Origin: Apoda limacodes
Taxonomy: Eukaryota > Arthropoda > Insecta > Lepidoptera > Limacodidae
Direction: 5' to 3'
Length of the DNA stretch: 64,000 nt
NCBI GenBank assembly: GCA_946406115.1
Contig: OX291562.1
Location: 402,001 to 466,000, forward strand
Shown here: in pieces, positions 10,200 to 23,476 of the stretch
How the letters are laid out: each line of letters begins with the position of its first letter
Position numbering within the stretch: position 1 is the stretch's first letter
Program-made: the position numbers and the translations under genes
The notes under the pieces: generated by a model
The model's input: the letters and a program-made list of their open reading frames with translations, nothing else
Told to the model about the DNA's origin: nothing
Database searches by the model: none

Positions 10200-10480
10200 A
10201 ACTAATTTCTTAATGAAAATTAATTAAATTCAGGGTTAGGGTGATATAAAACAAAGATTAAAGATACGGCCTGAGTTCCAGTTATATCGGTCGGTTGTGT
10301 GTTTAATTTAGTATCCCATTTACTATCGGTTATTCATATTATTAAATTTAGCTGTTTAATGGGATTTTTTTGTTATGTTATGTTATTTATTATAATGTTC
10401 ATTATAGAATAATAATTATAAATAATTGTGTAGTGAGAATTGATAAGAAATAGTTTATTTACAAGCTAGAGTAAAATAAT
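10200..10480 (-). repeat. unclassified dispersed repeat, partner of 4960-5220
   Basis: The reverse complement carries ATTAAACAGCTAAATTTAATA and ATAACCGATAG, matching the plus strand at 5118-5165, with weaker similarity in both flanks. Confidence 0.5.
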
Positions 10481-10769
10481 GGTTTTTATAAAATGCGGGC
10501 ACGATATGAGTATGAAACGAAAATTTCATAACTTAACGGGTGAGTACAGAAAGTAATAGCAACATATACACGAGATGTGGTCTGTATATAATCAATCAAT
10601 CAAACAATTCAAGAAAAATCCCGCGCAAACAGCTATTGTTTTAAAATTAATATTTATCTTCTTACAATTTGTCGGAAGTCGTCATCAAACATCTCACCTG
10701 ACCGTGACTCAGTTTTGTAAGCTTTAAGATCTAAACGACATGTGTTGCCGCGGTCGCACATCGGGTGAT

Positions 10770-11290
10770 CTTCTAGTATATTTCACACACCAATGGGCAC
10801 TAGACTAGCCATTGTGTCAGGGAGAGGCACTGGCATGTAGCCTAGACATAACAAAGGCTTTCAATCGGCTCTGGCTCCAGGGTCTTCTGTCGAAGTTGCC
10901 ATCCTTCGGATTGCTTGAGGGTTTGTAAAAGCTTTCTGTCCAGCAAAAGTATACGAGCCATAGTTGACGGTAGTTGCTCAGCCATGGATATTAATGCTAG
11001 CGTCCCGCAAGGCTCTATGCCTACCAGACATCCTACCCTGTTGCTGCTGCGCGCATCAATGATATATTGTCGTTAGACAGCATGCATTACTTTGCAGATG
11101 ACAGTACCTGCTTATCAGTGTACTAGACGGGCCGTGAAAACATTTCTCGTTCCGATATAGAGGATAATCGCAGAAACTTGTAATGAAAATCGAGACCGGC
11201 GGACCGTTTGTCACTTAATGGTATAACGTCGTGACTTGCACGTGCAAACAACGCGTTTCGACCAGTACAAACTTTTAGAAATGATTCAAA
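10770..11290 (+). pseudogene. CR1-like reverse transcriptase fragment
   Basis: The frame gives GEALACSLDITKAF and NRLWLQGLLSKLPS (RT motif A region, with the first catalytic aspartate in LDITKAF). A NASVPQGS-like stretch follows, then HYFADDST at 11085-11108, the motif C aspartate pair, intact. Stops and frameshifts interrupt it between motifs. The thumb region decays after about 11200. It is an internal fragment without the element's ends, probably the same broad CR1-like group as the 3' ends found elsewhere in the window. Confidence 0.75.
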
Positions 11291-11299
11291 CTGCAAAGG

Positions 11300-12889
11300 T
11301 ATGAGTTAACTAAAGCTGATATTAGGCAATTTCTGGGCTATGTCTGAAAGCTCCGCAGGCATCGATGAAAACAACCAGATATGGGCATATTCATATTCAG
11401 ATGGGGCGGCGGACCGAAATTTTATTAATTTTATTACCTTAAAATATATGGCTCTCTTTCTAACTTAGCTTACGTTGTATTCTTGTACTTCTCGTTACTG
11501 GTTTGAAATGAGTTCTTCTAGCTCATTTCGATGTGAACACGTTTCGATAATAAGATATATCAATATGTTGTTTCAATATCCGCGGGTTAACACCGGGAGA
11601 ACTGGCTGCAGGATCACAAATACATAGCTTTTATTAATTGTTGAAACCTTAAATATGCAGTCACACGCATATTTGTAGATTGCCCCAACAAGCTCATGAT
11701 TCAATCTTAATTACCCAATTATGTTGTCGGCTAATGTTTTATCCTTTCTGTTACCTAATTACATTAAAAAGATGCCGGTAATTTTTATTTCCTCAATTAT
11801 ATAGGTGTACCTACAGTTACTAATGTTGTGCAAATACACTTGGAGAGTAATCAATGAATCCAAGGTCGGATCTGTGAAGAATTCATTGGCAAAGATCGCC
11901 GGCCGCGGCTGTCGACTTGCTGAATCTCATTCATCTCCCGCGCCGGCCGGCCTACTGCATCACACATGTGGTTTTCAAAACTTATGACGAGAAGAAAAAT
12001 AAACAGTTTGAAAAATAAAAATTGGTAAAAGATTTGAATCTAGCACCCACGAAAACCCACAAGAACTTAGTATTATCGAAATCAATTTTCGCAAAAAGTG
12101 GACACCATATTGGATCCGCCATCTTAAATTTTAAAAAAAAACTAATAAAATATTTGTACTCAGCACCCTCCAAAATCAAACATATTTTAGTTAAATGCAA
12201 TTAGCGAACACAGAACAGGGTACCCGGAAACCGGGTACGAGATTCTGAAAGCGAAAATCCAGTTCTTCGGTTTTCAATGTATTAGTAAAAAAATGACAAC
12301 TTTTTGTCATAAAATCTGCTGCAAATTACGAAACCTAATCGTCTTATTTGACTCTTGAATCTACGTGAAGTAGAGTGATTGTATTCTGTTAGTTCTCCTC
12401 TTCTTGCCCGGTTTGCAATCGAGGTATGGTGTCAAGGTATCAAGGTATAAAGCGACCAAGCAACATTTTGTTGGTTTTGCAATAAGCACTTGATAAGACA
12501 GGTCTCCGGTCGGTCTACAGACACAGATAAGAACATTACGAGTATTAACCTAGCAGCCTGCTGTAGCGATCAGATGTAAGGTATTGTTTTGGTCTACTTG
12601 GAGATTATTAATGAAAAAAAAAGGCTTTTATTGTCATTTGCAGCTGGCAGTACTGGGTACACTGATTCAGTCAGTTTGATATGATTAAAAAGAATAGAAT
12701 CATGTGAAGCTAAGTAATGGGAATCTGTCTGTATCAAACATAACAAGGACTTAATCATTCAGTTTTTATTATTCGAGCTCATTATAATGTTTTATTGGTT
12801 ATATGGTTGAGAGATGTATTATTATGATTATTGTACAATGTACATTGTAGTACCTAGTAATCGTTTATGGGTTACTGAAATTCCGATGT
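11300..12889. other. no gene recognised
   Basis: Mostly AT-rich. About 11890-11960 holds a GC-rich patch (CGGCCGCGGC, CGCGCCGGCCGG) of no clear function. At 12219-12240 the palindrome GGGTACCCGGAAACCGGGTA occurs. No coding or transposon domain could be supported. Confidence 0.5.
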
Positions 12890-15800
12890 GGGCTGTAAGT
12901 TTGTCCCGAAGGTGCCCGAAGCGAGTCGGTCGGCGATTCGTAGAGGGGCAGAGGTGGCACGTGCGCTCCGGCGCGGCGCTGGCACGCGCTAACCGAGCGC
13001 GCTCGGGGCTCGGACAAAGCTCACATTCTACGAGTACATACGCATCGGCTCCGGCGTACAGTTGTTGAAACAACATCTGCATTGATGCCTGATAAATGAT
13101 AATAAATATACATTCTAGTAGTGGAATGAACTCGATAGGAAACAGCTTCTGTACATCTGTACAGTAATTGAATTAGGTTTAATTGAATAAAAATGCGCTC
13201 ACCTAAAAGATCGATATCGGCCGGCGGTGGCGATGGTGCTGTTAAACTAATATACAATTAAATATGAACAATAAACTCAATTAGCGATGCAAACGCAAAC
13301 ATCGGCACCACGGCGATAGTTTTGCGACCGGCAATTGCGGTTAGAGGAAAAGCTCGAGCAATTTCCTTAGACGGTAATAATCATTAAATATAATAAGCTG
13401 AAGGCAGTTGTAGAAGAGAGAAAAATAGACATAAGTTAATCTTTATGAACAAAATTGCTACAGCTAAAATGACCGCCAGGTACAATTCGCATGTTGTTGT
13501 TAGCCGCTTGCGTGGAGCCAATTAAGAAATTCAAGGTCGAAGCGGTGAGTCATCATCTACAAAAACATTACACAGTACAGAGTAAGAAACCTCCGAGATA
13601 AACAAGACGAGAAACGAAGCCGGAGGGACCGGAGCAGTAGCGCTACGTGAAGGTGAACGCAATGATAAGAGATGCGTGGACGGAGCGAGCGCCGAGCGCC
13701 GCAAATATGTAAAGTTGACTCGACTCGTGTGAGTACCCCGTGTGTGCGCGAGCATTATGTCACCGCTGATAGCGGCCGCTCGCTAATAATGTCAAGGGCG
13801 ACCACGACCACGACCACGGTGCTCGCCAATCGCCAACCAAATACATAGCTATTTGGTCAATAAATAGATACCTATACTAACAACACTGTGCATTTACATT
13901 TAAAAATGTAGGTATATATCTCTCTGTGTACTACCTAACTGTCAATAGAATATTAGTTGATTCTCTCTGTATTTGTTTTAAAATAGATTTTTGTAATCTT
14001 TTGTTATCAAAAATTAGTATTTCTCTGGATTCACACTACATTTTACTAATACTTTTTCCCTTTGGTATGTTTTCTGTGTTACCAGCATGATAATATCCCT
14101 CGTGGAACAGGACGATAGGTTTATTAGTAGCCTCAATTTTTTTGAGTCACAGATAGGTATTATCTTCTTTATTGTCCTAAATTCTTTCACTTTTCATATC
14201 TATTCTATATTTTATATTATTTTGTTAATCCTGGCCGACCTGACGCCTTCCTTCACAGTATATATGGTATTTGTGAACTATTGGACAACGTGCGTTTGTT
14301 GTTTATTATCTAAAAATATCCTCCTAATGAGCTGGAGTCCGTTTGTCACGCTGGCCCGCTGGCCCACATAGCGGTCGCACATCAAACACCTTCCGGTTGT
14401 GAAGTGCGCTTTGCTCCGACCGGCTGACGAGGTCGAGCTGCGGGAGGTGAGCACAGTTTTTATCCAAACATCATGCAAATGAAGGCCCGAGAGCGAAAGT
14501 GAACAACATGTGACGTCACACCACACGAGACGCGCGTCCGACCACAAGCTGAATACAGCACCCAACGCCCAGCGCCCAGGGACCGGCCACAGGTTACGTT
14601 ACGGCTTGCATATTTAAATTCCTAACGAGACCATTTACAAGGGAACACTAAGATTTTTTTATAGGCTTGTGTCGACACACAAAACTTTAATTATTATTTC
14701 TGATTTCACACTCTTATTTATATTATATTATAATTAATTGTCTCTCTGTTTCGACGACTAACTCATAGGAATTTCTTTGTTTCCTATCGGCCTGAAATTT
14801 TTAAACGGCAAAAGAGAATCTTAAATGTATAGAGACCAAAATAGACGTGAAGACGTCAAAATAGCAGATGTGGCGTTTGTAGCCGGGAGCGCGGCGGCGG
14901 TTCGACGACCGGCGACAGGCGACAGGCGACAGCGCGACACCAGCGACACGACTCACACGAGCTCGCTTCAACAAGATGATTCTATTAATACAACGGTAAT
15001 TATAATAATAATTAGGGTATAATTACCGTCTACAACTACGGTCCAGTTTTACATTTAACATATAAGTTAATTTTGAAACACGTAGAAATATATAATTATT
15101 AAATGTACCTAACGGATTGGTAACGGATATATTTTCGGGGGAAAATTAAAGTATTAATTAATTACTACAACCATTTATAATTAGTAGAGCCTGAGTCATT
15201 TAAACAAATTAGAGTTTGTTCTTTCGTTGAGCGGCAGAAGCAGGGAGCAGGGAGCAGGGAGGAGAGAAGAGGTGAGAAGACGAGAGATAGGCGGTAGAGG
15301 TTGTATAAAATCTATAGAAATGATTAAGTGTGAGGCAGGTATCGCGAAACAATATTCGTCGGGACAGCTGGTATTATATAAACCTGGTATTAAGTACATC
15401 AGTGACCAGACTGTTTCTCGCAGGGACCCATCTTGACGTTGTACTGTTGGTGAAGGTGTAACCTAGAGAAGAAAACACACGCAAAGTTTCGAGGGTTTAT
15501 GACTGAGCTGAAACTAAAAATTTAAAATTCGAATTCAACAATGTTCAGGTGTTGCCAGCAGAACAGGGCTGAGTGGGCTGTAAGAAGTGAAGGATGTGGT
15601 TCAAAAGTGCCGACGTCGAATTGAAAGGAAGTTGTCCTAAAAACACAAGACGTAATGAAACATGAATTTTACTGCTCGCAATAGAACCTTTCTAATTGCC
15701 CATTAATGCAATCCAGTTTCTAAACATGTCGCCAATACTTTACAAAGTATATCCGAAATTATTTTTTACATTTTTAAAAATGTTTTACTTTCACTGATTC

Positions 15801-16230
15801 CTAAAAATATAACTTTTACGAATTATCTTGAGTTAGAAAAATATTACTTATTTTCCAATTTTCACATTTTAAATTTATTACTATGTCAATGGTGTTACAT
15901 AATTTAAGAAATCAATTTATATTTACGTTTACATTTATCTTTGAAACTAGGGCAGACGCACGGTCGGAGTCTTTCTTGGGTTGGAAAATGCTTTTAATCG
16001 ACTTTGAAAATTTCCATGACGACCCAACAGTAATTGTTTTCAGACATCCGTACCCGTGCCGGTAGATCTAATCCGTCAGTAGATTCTAATTAATTTCTTA
16101 GCATTAGCTCTTCATAAAAAAGCCGACGCGACGTATGAAAAATAAAAAAAATGTGGATCCCATCATGTGGGTATCGCACGATTTTGAAGTTACTGAATTT
16201 TTTCCTTAAGATTTATATTGGAACCCTGAC

Positions 16231-16284
16231 TTAATGTGTGTACGACACATTGTGCACTTAATGTGTGTACGACACATTGTGCAC
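16231..16284. repeat. exact 27-bp tandem duplication
   Basis: The unit starting TTAATGTGTGTACGACACAT occurs at 16231-16257 and immediately again at 16258-16284 without mismatches. Confidence 0.95.
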
Positions 16285-17436
16285 TTAGCCAGGTGTTTAT
16301 GTGAAAGTACCTATTTGCAAAAGCAAAACGTACATCTACAAAGAGTTCATTTTATCAGTGCACAGGTAGATCCTCCAGTATACGTTATGATCTGAGTGAG
16401 AGGCATTGACTCGTCCGAACTGGCCATGCCCCTCGCCGGTCGCGGCCCCAGGACGACGCGCCGTCACAAACCGCAACCGACGCCGGATGTAAACATACAG
16501 TTCGTTTCCGCGATTACGAAGCGCCTGAATATTAATACGCGCCGGTAACGGAACGTGTATACGTCGGGGAAATTGCGGTAGCGATCACAACAGACTGTAC
16601 TTCACGCCATTACATAACATAGCAGCACAAGTGAGCAATCAACGGGCAAAGCTTCTGGATAGTCCAGAAACCTTGAGTGAGGCACTAAGGAGCATCAGAC
16701 ACCTCTTGGATTTCTGGACAGAGTTAAAATGGTATGAGTAACCAACGACGGACAGGTTGGTTACTTACGTACAATGGCCCAATTGTGAGGCTAAGTGCGG
16801 AAAACATACGCCCAACTAACTATCATAGCACTACACAACATAAACAACGCTCTTCTGACAGAGTACACACCGGACCGGACTCCTCAGTCGTTGCGCAATA
16901 CAGGAAGGTAAAGCTCGCACAATGGGCATGAGTCAGCGACCCGCTAGTTAGCGCCGTCTCGTGAGCGGGGAGGGCTGGCCGGCTCACTGCTGACCCACTG
17001 AGCGGCACAGGACTAGCCGGCAACATGATCACATTATTATTATGTTATTATACAAAAAGGCAAAGACTGAACTATATGGCCGCGAACATTATTGACGAAT
17101 AAATAAAATTACTCTCCGTACCGGACTCCGTAATCGATACGATTAATAAAGTGGACGTTTCAATAAACAAAGGCAATAATAATTAAAAATAAAAGAGTTA
17201 TCAGAGTTGAGGTTATCGAACAAAACATTAACAAAGCATACACGTTGAAGAATGACATCACCAACATGGAGAATGTTGTAGTAAAGTGGGACACGCTCGG
17301 GCACGACACAACACAACCGCACCCGCACGAGGTGACTACTTCAAATAGTGCACATACGTACTTGGCTCGCTGAGTTTAGTGAGAACACCACTAGATAGAT
17401 AAACGTTGTCTTGAATCGAAGGAATCTGCAGGTCGA

Positions 17437-17470
17437 TATCGATAGCGGTGATACGATATCGATATCGATA
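17437..17470. promoter_or_regulatory. cluster of three TATCGATA sites
   Basis: TATCGATA occurs at 17437-17444, 17457-17464 and 17463-17470. In Drosophila this octamer is the DRE bound by DREF and an insulator protein. Whether it acts here is inference, and no gene start was found beside it. Confidence 0.35.
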
Positions 17471-18683
17471 CAACTGATAAAAGTAACGATCGAACAGTAA
17501 ATAATAATGTGTTCTAATTCAATTCAATTTATTTATATCAGATTCAGCATCCATATCATTGTAAGTAAACCTTGAAAACTATGTTAATAAATTTTATGAT
17601 TTATTTATAATAATTAATTTTATATAATCAAATAATTAATTTAATAATTAGTTAAATTATTTTAAGTAATTATTTCGGACCATTCGGTTAGCTACATTGC
17701 GACGAATGCTATCTGAGTACAGCAGATTCGCTGCAGCACCGTACCAGCCCTAACAACATCCTACACGCGTTGTAACACTGAATGCGCTAGAAGGGTGTTA
17801 GATTTATCCACAGAATACAAGTGTAAAAGACTGGCAGAATGCTTTAAAAAGAATAATTTAACTTCTTCACTGTAACGAGCAACTCTGCGGGCCAGCAAAT
17901 TACAGTGGACAACCAACGACCGGGGTTCCCTCTCCTCTTCCCCCGTTAAGTCCAAAGAAACCCAGTGACCCAGGTAGTTAAATCTCGAAACTCCCGTTTA
18001 ATCTATTACTATTTATATAAGTAGCAGCACAATACCAGAAACTACATAATATTTACAGGAAAATTTTCACGCCGCAAGAAGCGAGGCAAAAACGACGTGA
18101 TGTTACGGCTTCTAAAAATATTTCCTGTAAGTATCAATAAAAAACACACACCCAAACATGACACGAAACAAACTCAATAAAGTTCTATACATAGATGTAG
18201 AGTAGAGTAGACCGAGGCGAAAGGGATCAGTTTGACTTTGAGGTGTAAAAAAATACAATTTCTGACCATGTAATGTTAATAATTGAACTGTATCCGCCTT
18301 TATAAAACTTTCCTTTGCAACTTAAAATGATGCAGTATCTTGTTTACTCCAAACAAAAAACTGTACATGGTTACATTACCGTCTATCTGTTATAAAAATA
18401 TAAAGCGTATCAATCATAATAATGTATCTCAAAATTAAACTGCAGTAACCGTAGATATGTCTACGCAACTTGCGAGCGTCATGTAGTGGCTCTAAAGTAC
18501 GAGCGATAAAAATAATGAATATAACAACAAAAGCGAGGCGCAAGGACATAGCGACAGGTTTCCAAAGCTGCGTTTAATATAGCGCGGTTTTTTAAATTAT
18601 CTGCAATTCATATTTTGATCCGATTCGCCTCGGTCTACCTTATAGGTATTTTTACCGCAAACTCAAAAAAGGATAGTTTGAGA

Positions 18684-18915
18684 ATCCATACTAATATTAT
18701 AAATGCTAAAGTAACTGTCTGTCTCTTACCTCTTCACGCTTAAACCACTGTACTCATTAAGAAAAATTTAGCATAGAGATAGTTTGAGTCCTGAGAAAAG
18801 ACATAGGCTACTTGAAAAGTATTAGTCGGTTTTTTTTTTCTATAATTGAGCAGTTGAGTCGAAATCCTTACCGATAACCGAATTAGGGAAGGTGAAACCG
18901 CGGGCAAAACATAGT
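18684..18915 (+). repeat. common insect dispersed repeat (ATCCATACTAATATTATAAA family)
   Basis: It has the characteristic order ATCCATACTAATATTATAAA, CTGTCTGTCT, ACCTCTTCACGC, TAGAGATAGTTTGAGTCC, ACATAGGCTAC and AACCGCGGGCAAA. I recognise this arrangement as a widespread short repeat in moth genomes, but I am not certain of its class. Confidence 0.6.
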
Positions 18916-19149
18916 TATTTATATATTATGTATTTGATATACTACATTTATTTCGATGGATGGGAAATGTAGCATTGAGTCGAAGGAGCTTAAACGTCGA
19001 GAGAGAGAAAGAGACTAGAGCCAACCCTAAAATATGAGACATGGATAGCAAATTCAAACGCAATACCAGTATCCTACCCACGTGTTTTGAAAGTATACAT
19101 ATAAAAGAACAAAAATATATACAATCGAATTAAGAACATCCTTTTTACG

Positions 19150-19640
19150 GTTCCGTACCCAGAGGTTGCCGACGGAGCCCTATTTTTAAAACTACTCTGT
19201 CTGTCCGTCTGTCCGTCTGTCCGACCTTGAAAAGGCTCTTTATTTTAGGCTGAGATAGGTTGAAGCCTGAATTTTTCAACAGAATATGTGTTATAATGGG
19301 GGATTATCTAACAAATAAAAAAAAGTTAAAATTTAAAGGGGGTATGGGGATATAAGAAACACATTTTGATTGTTTTTGCTCTATCGTTAAAACAGAAAGA
19401 CATACAAAGTAAAAAATAGTGTGAACAAATAATAAAAACCGGCCAAGTGTGGGACGGGTTCAAGCAATTACTATTTTAAATTTCGGGTATAGCGCCATCT
19501 AGATTTTCATTAAGAAAAACAGTAACACATTTATTTGTTGGAAACGATATTCAAAATTAAGCAACGACGGGCTTGATCAGTACTTGGATGGATGACCGCT
19601 TAGCGGCACACTTTTTATTATTTGTTGTTGTAAATTAGTG
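19150..19640 (+). repeat. composite dispersed repeat containing a 5S-like module, copy 1
   Basis: Starts ACGGTTCCGTACCC with GGAGCCCTA and TCTGTCCG iterations. From 19262 it matches 56850-57240 (AGCCTGAATTTTTCA, TAATGGGGGATTATCTAAC, TTTTTGCTCTATCGT, ACAGAAAGACATACAAA, AAAAACCGG-CAAGTGTG, CAAGCAATTACTATTT). A 5S-rRNA-like segment follows and then a T-run. Confidence 0.7.
19555..19617 (+). ncRNA. 5S-rRNA-derived module (3' half), copy 1
   Basis: ATTAAGCAACGACGGGCTTG followed by ATCAGTACTTGGATGGATGA and CCGCTTAGC is close to the conserved middle of animal 5S rRNA (consensus style AAGCAACGTCGGGC, GTCAGTACTTGGATGGG, TGACCGC). This covers the Pol III internal control region (A box, intermediate element and C box). 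The 5' third of 5S rRNA is missing, so it is not a 5S gene. A TTTTT lies just downstream at 19612-19616, as in Pol III terminators. It sits inside a dispersed repeat. Confidence 0.7.
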
Positions 19641-19842
19641 TTCAGCCATAACTTTTCTGTTTATGAACCGATTTACGTGATTTTTTTATTCGACACATTC
19701 GATTTTTTATTTCGATATACTTGCGAGTTGGTCCCATAGAAATTTTCTCGAAATCGATTCAGTAGTTTAGTTTTAAGACAATTCCAAATAACTTTCCCTT
19801 GAAAAAAGAGCACTTCGTTACTCAAAAGTAAAAAATAAAAAC

Positions 19843-20185
19843 TTTTTAATAAAAAAAAAACAACGGGCTTCAAAAAGATGCACTAAAAAGAAGAAGAAGA
19901 AAGAAGAAAAACTTTTATTTAGCAAATTAGTAACACATTATAGGTACAATAAAACATTCAAAAATATAAAAAAAAAAAGGTTAAAATAATTAGTTATTTC
20001 TAAAAAATCTGATCTGAATTACAGTTTGAAGTTGGTTTCGTGAAGCGTGTTATTAACTGTTAGCAAATTAAATAGAAACCAACTTCAAACTGTAATTCAG
20101 ATCAGATTTTTTAGAAATAACTAATTATTTTTACCTTTTTAGTGCATACATTTTTGAAGCTGGTTGTTTTTTTTTTTATAAAGTA
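19843..20185. mobile_element. foldback (MITE-like) element with a nested insertion
   Basis: Inner arms 19985-20039 and 20075-20129 are a perfect 55-bp inverted repeat around a 35-bp loop. Outer arms 19843-19890 and 20136-20185 are also inverted copies (CTTTTTAGTGCAT, TTTTTGAAGC, GTTGTTTTTT). In the left arm, inner and outer parts are split by about 85 bases (19891-19972). This insert begins with GAA iterations, reads on the minus strand as a retrotransposon-like tail, and is bounded by AAAAAG on both sides. The arms are therefore one element with a later insertion. It encodes nothing. Confidence 0.8.
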
Positions 20186-20599
20186 TTTATTCGTCAGTTA
20201 AAACATCGACTTACTCAATAGTAAAAGGCTATCACAAAATGGCCTCATGACGACAAAATAAAAGCGAAGTGACGAGAGTGGAGCCGCGTCCGCAGCGGCT
20301 CTGATATCAGTCTGGTGTCTTTTGTTCCATTACTGCAATTAACCGAGGAACGGCAACAAGTTGAGCGGACAAATTGTAAATGATCAAATTTGACCAACTC
20401 GACAATTAGCTCGTCGGCGATTCAAAGATGGCGTAATGCGCTCGCACCACCACTAGCAGCTGCATTCAGATAAATTGAGAACGAGCTATTAAAGTTGTGC
20501 CCTCTTTTTATTTGTGGTCTAATAACCGAAACTATATCTATAACCACGTGGACGAACTATAGATTCCTTACTCTCTTGTAATTGTCGTAGGAACCCTAC

Positions 20600-21140
20600 T
20601 TTTTTTATAACACTAAAGTGGTAAAAAATCACCACGAGCATAAATCGCGAGTTGCCGTACCTTCAAAAAACTAATGACATCTTTCTTGAAAAAACCCCAT
20701 ACTGTAGTCCTTAAGAGAAAAACTGGACAAGAAGGTCATTCAACTACCTAAACGTGCGGAAGTTTCTCTGAAGCGGCACTGCGCGTGACCATTTAGGTTT
20801 TTAGGTGTAAGGATGAATTCCATGCCGATGGCGAGCAGTGCGATGGTAAAAAGTAGCTGTAGGCATAATTTAAAATTCTTCAGAACACAGCCCATTATAT
20901 AAGCGGTGGAATACAGGGAGGCAAAATCTCTTCTCAGACTTAATGGTTCGATACGGCTTGGGAATTTGGGATCGTCGACAATTCTCTCAGTTCGTCATTG
21001 AACCGGCCCAAAAGGACCAAGCTGGTATACTGGGTAGGGTGCACCTGCCCTAAGATGACAGCAGTAGGTACTCCATATGCAGATGGACTTGTGAGTTGTA
21101 AAGCAGCAACCTTTGCTCCGACTAGTACTGCTGTAGTTTT
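20600..21140 (-). pseudogene. CR1-like retrotransposon ORF2 C-terminus, decayed
   Basis: Reading leftwards gives HMEYLLLSS, a PKPYRT/SEKRF block, LYNGLCSEEF, MPTATFYHRTARHRHGIH, then a tail with decayed 3' UTR words. The same words, better preserved, appear at 26930-27325. Several frameshifts and stops are present. It covers only the last part of the polymerase protein. Confidence 0.8.
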
Positions 21141-23476
21141 AACAGTGTCAGTAGTTTAGTTTGTAATATTCGTATTTAGCCACTTTCACTTATTCATGAG
21201 TTACTGTTTGCATCCTACGCGGTTCGCTTCCGATCAAGTCATCCATTTCGCTTTTTCCTTTGCATATACTGCTATTTGCATTTCACGATCCCACCATAGT
21301 CTTTAACTTTTTTCACACATATTTCTTCTACTAACAACTCCGCATACTTTCAGTAGCCACACCTACAATCCTATTTTTAAATCCACATCACATTTCTTCT
21401 TTAATTTTACTTACTTACTTAATTCAAATCCCTGAACCTCTCATTCCGTTTACTCATAAACCGATCACTTATACCTATTCGCGTTTTCCATTTTTTTTAC
21501 TTTACTGTTATTTCCAATACACTTGTGGGTTTCTGATAACACCAGCAACTGTACTGATATCCAGAAGCCACATTGTTTCGGTTATGCCTAGGCCATATCT
21601 TTATATGTGTATATAATTCTACTGTCCGTGTGTATGTCACTGTACTCTCCTAAACGGCTGGACCGTGTCGCGTGAGTTGTGCTTGTGCTTGTGCTTGGTA
21701 CCTTTTTCGAATTTCAAAGTTAGTTGCAAAACGTGTTAGATAAGCTTGTTTTTCGTATTTTGTTATCTAAAATCTAAAATCTTCACATTTAGATCTTCTG
21801 TTTTTGTTAATCTCATCTCTCATCTTATTTATTAGAATATTCGTTTCATAACTGTCAAGTACTTAATGTCAGTCTGAAAACTGTGACTTGTGCAGTATAG
21901 GGTTCACAGGGGCGTACGTCCGTAGCGAAGGGTGATCCGTACAATAAAATACAAGTAGATAGCTACGTACCCGGACGAACACCAACTAATCACATTACGC
22001 ACAGTACAGTAAGTGCGGTCGCTCGCTCGCTCGCTAACCGCGTTGGGCACGTCCTGTTGATACGGAACCATTTACACAACATCCATTCAACAAGTAGGTG
22101 CCGCAGTTTAATATTATTACAATCTGATACGAGCCTACATAATGGGTTCTCCATATACAACACAATTACATGCATTAATTAGAGTTATAATTAGTATTGG
22201 TAGCGAGCGAGTGAGGCGAAGGCAACAACGAGCTAATAATGTAACTAATTAGCCAACGATCGGTGACAGCATCTTGGGATTTAGCAGGACAAATGCAGTC
22301 CGAGCGCGACGTGACTGCGCAAGGTGTGGCGTGTGGTGATCGAGGCAATAGGGGGCGTGGGAGGTCCCCTCGCGTTACGTAACAGACCAGCGGACGCGAC
22401 TCTACGAGTTACGATATACATATATGTCGAGGTCGGAGGTCAGAGGTCTACATCATCATATACTTTTAGCATCGCTTTTAATATTTAATTACAAAAGTTG
22501 ACAGAATCATTGAACTAGATCCTGTATTATATAATAGAGTGAAGCAATCATTGTCATTGTAACAAACACATCTTACTTTCACTTACTCTTATGTCCATTA
22601 TCTACGCATAAATAAATTACGATTCAAATGCCAAATTTTTGTTGGTATTAAATGAAACAGATGAAACGTGTTTTGTGATGTTTGTTATTGTGATACTTAT
22701 GAGGATAACGTCAATCAACTTAGCAGTTTTGCGCTCAACTGCGGACGCATGTTGACAAAGTTTGTTTGTTTGCGCAGATCTCGACGCTAGTGTGGTCATT
22801 GCTCAATGCCATTATGTATTCCATTTGTTTATTTTACCAATCCGGTTTTGAAATAATACTGTTTAGAGCTAAATGTTTAAGCAACTCAGAAGCACTAGAC
22901 AGTGTGATCTGAAAATGTCGTATAGCCTTAATAAACTGTACCGATTTTAACTGGACGATTTTTAATTTTTTGACTGAACAGGGACAAAAATAGAACAAGA
23001 TTTAAAAAACAGGTTGGGACAACTTAGTATCAAATATTGTCGGAACCGGAACGGAACGGAACGGAGCAAACACAAGTCGATCGGTGTCGGTCGCACGACA
23101 AGCGTAGACTACCTAGAGCTAGACAAACAAATTAAAATTAAAAGATTAAAATTAAAAATTGTTTAAAATTAAAAATTGTTTATTTCTCTCACAAGCATTA
23201 GGTACAACGAGATGTTTTGACAAGGGCAAGTAGTACATGTTCTGCTTGAGAGACAATTGGATGCCAAACTAAGCTGGGCTTGTATTATGGTACCAATTGT
23301 CTTTCGTCGACAAGATCGCCTGTTCTAGATTAGGCATTATAGCGGGTAGGTATTATTAAGTTAAGATTTTACAGAATCTTAAGATAAGAGATACTTATTA
23401 AGTTCGTAATTTGAACTAAGGTAATATGAACAATAATATAATTTATAATTATACTAAGAAAACAAAGGCGGTTTAA

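Larger units (their letters stand above)
12890..18683. other. long region without recognisable genes; scattered GC-rich patches
   Basis: GC-rich patches stand out from the AT-rich background at about 12895-13040, 13680-13830, 14340-14610, 14870-14960, 16430-16570 and 16900-17010. Short G/C-rich simple repeats include GGCGACA iterations near 14921 and CGACCA iterations near 13800. I see no domain, splice-flanked exon or RNA gene. Regulatory or non-coding transcribed DNA is possible but unproven. Confidence 0.45.

Noticed and set aside
12814..13082. Overlapping open frames on both strands in a GC-rich patch
   Set aside because: They arise from GC-rich sequence with few stop codons. Neither strand shows a recognisable protein.
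19555..19617. A functional 5S rRNA gene
   Set aside because: The first third of 5S rRNA and its terminal stem are absent, and the sequence continues as a dispersed repeat.
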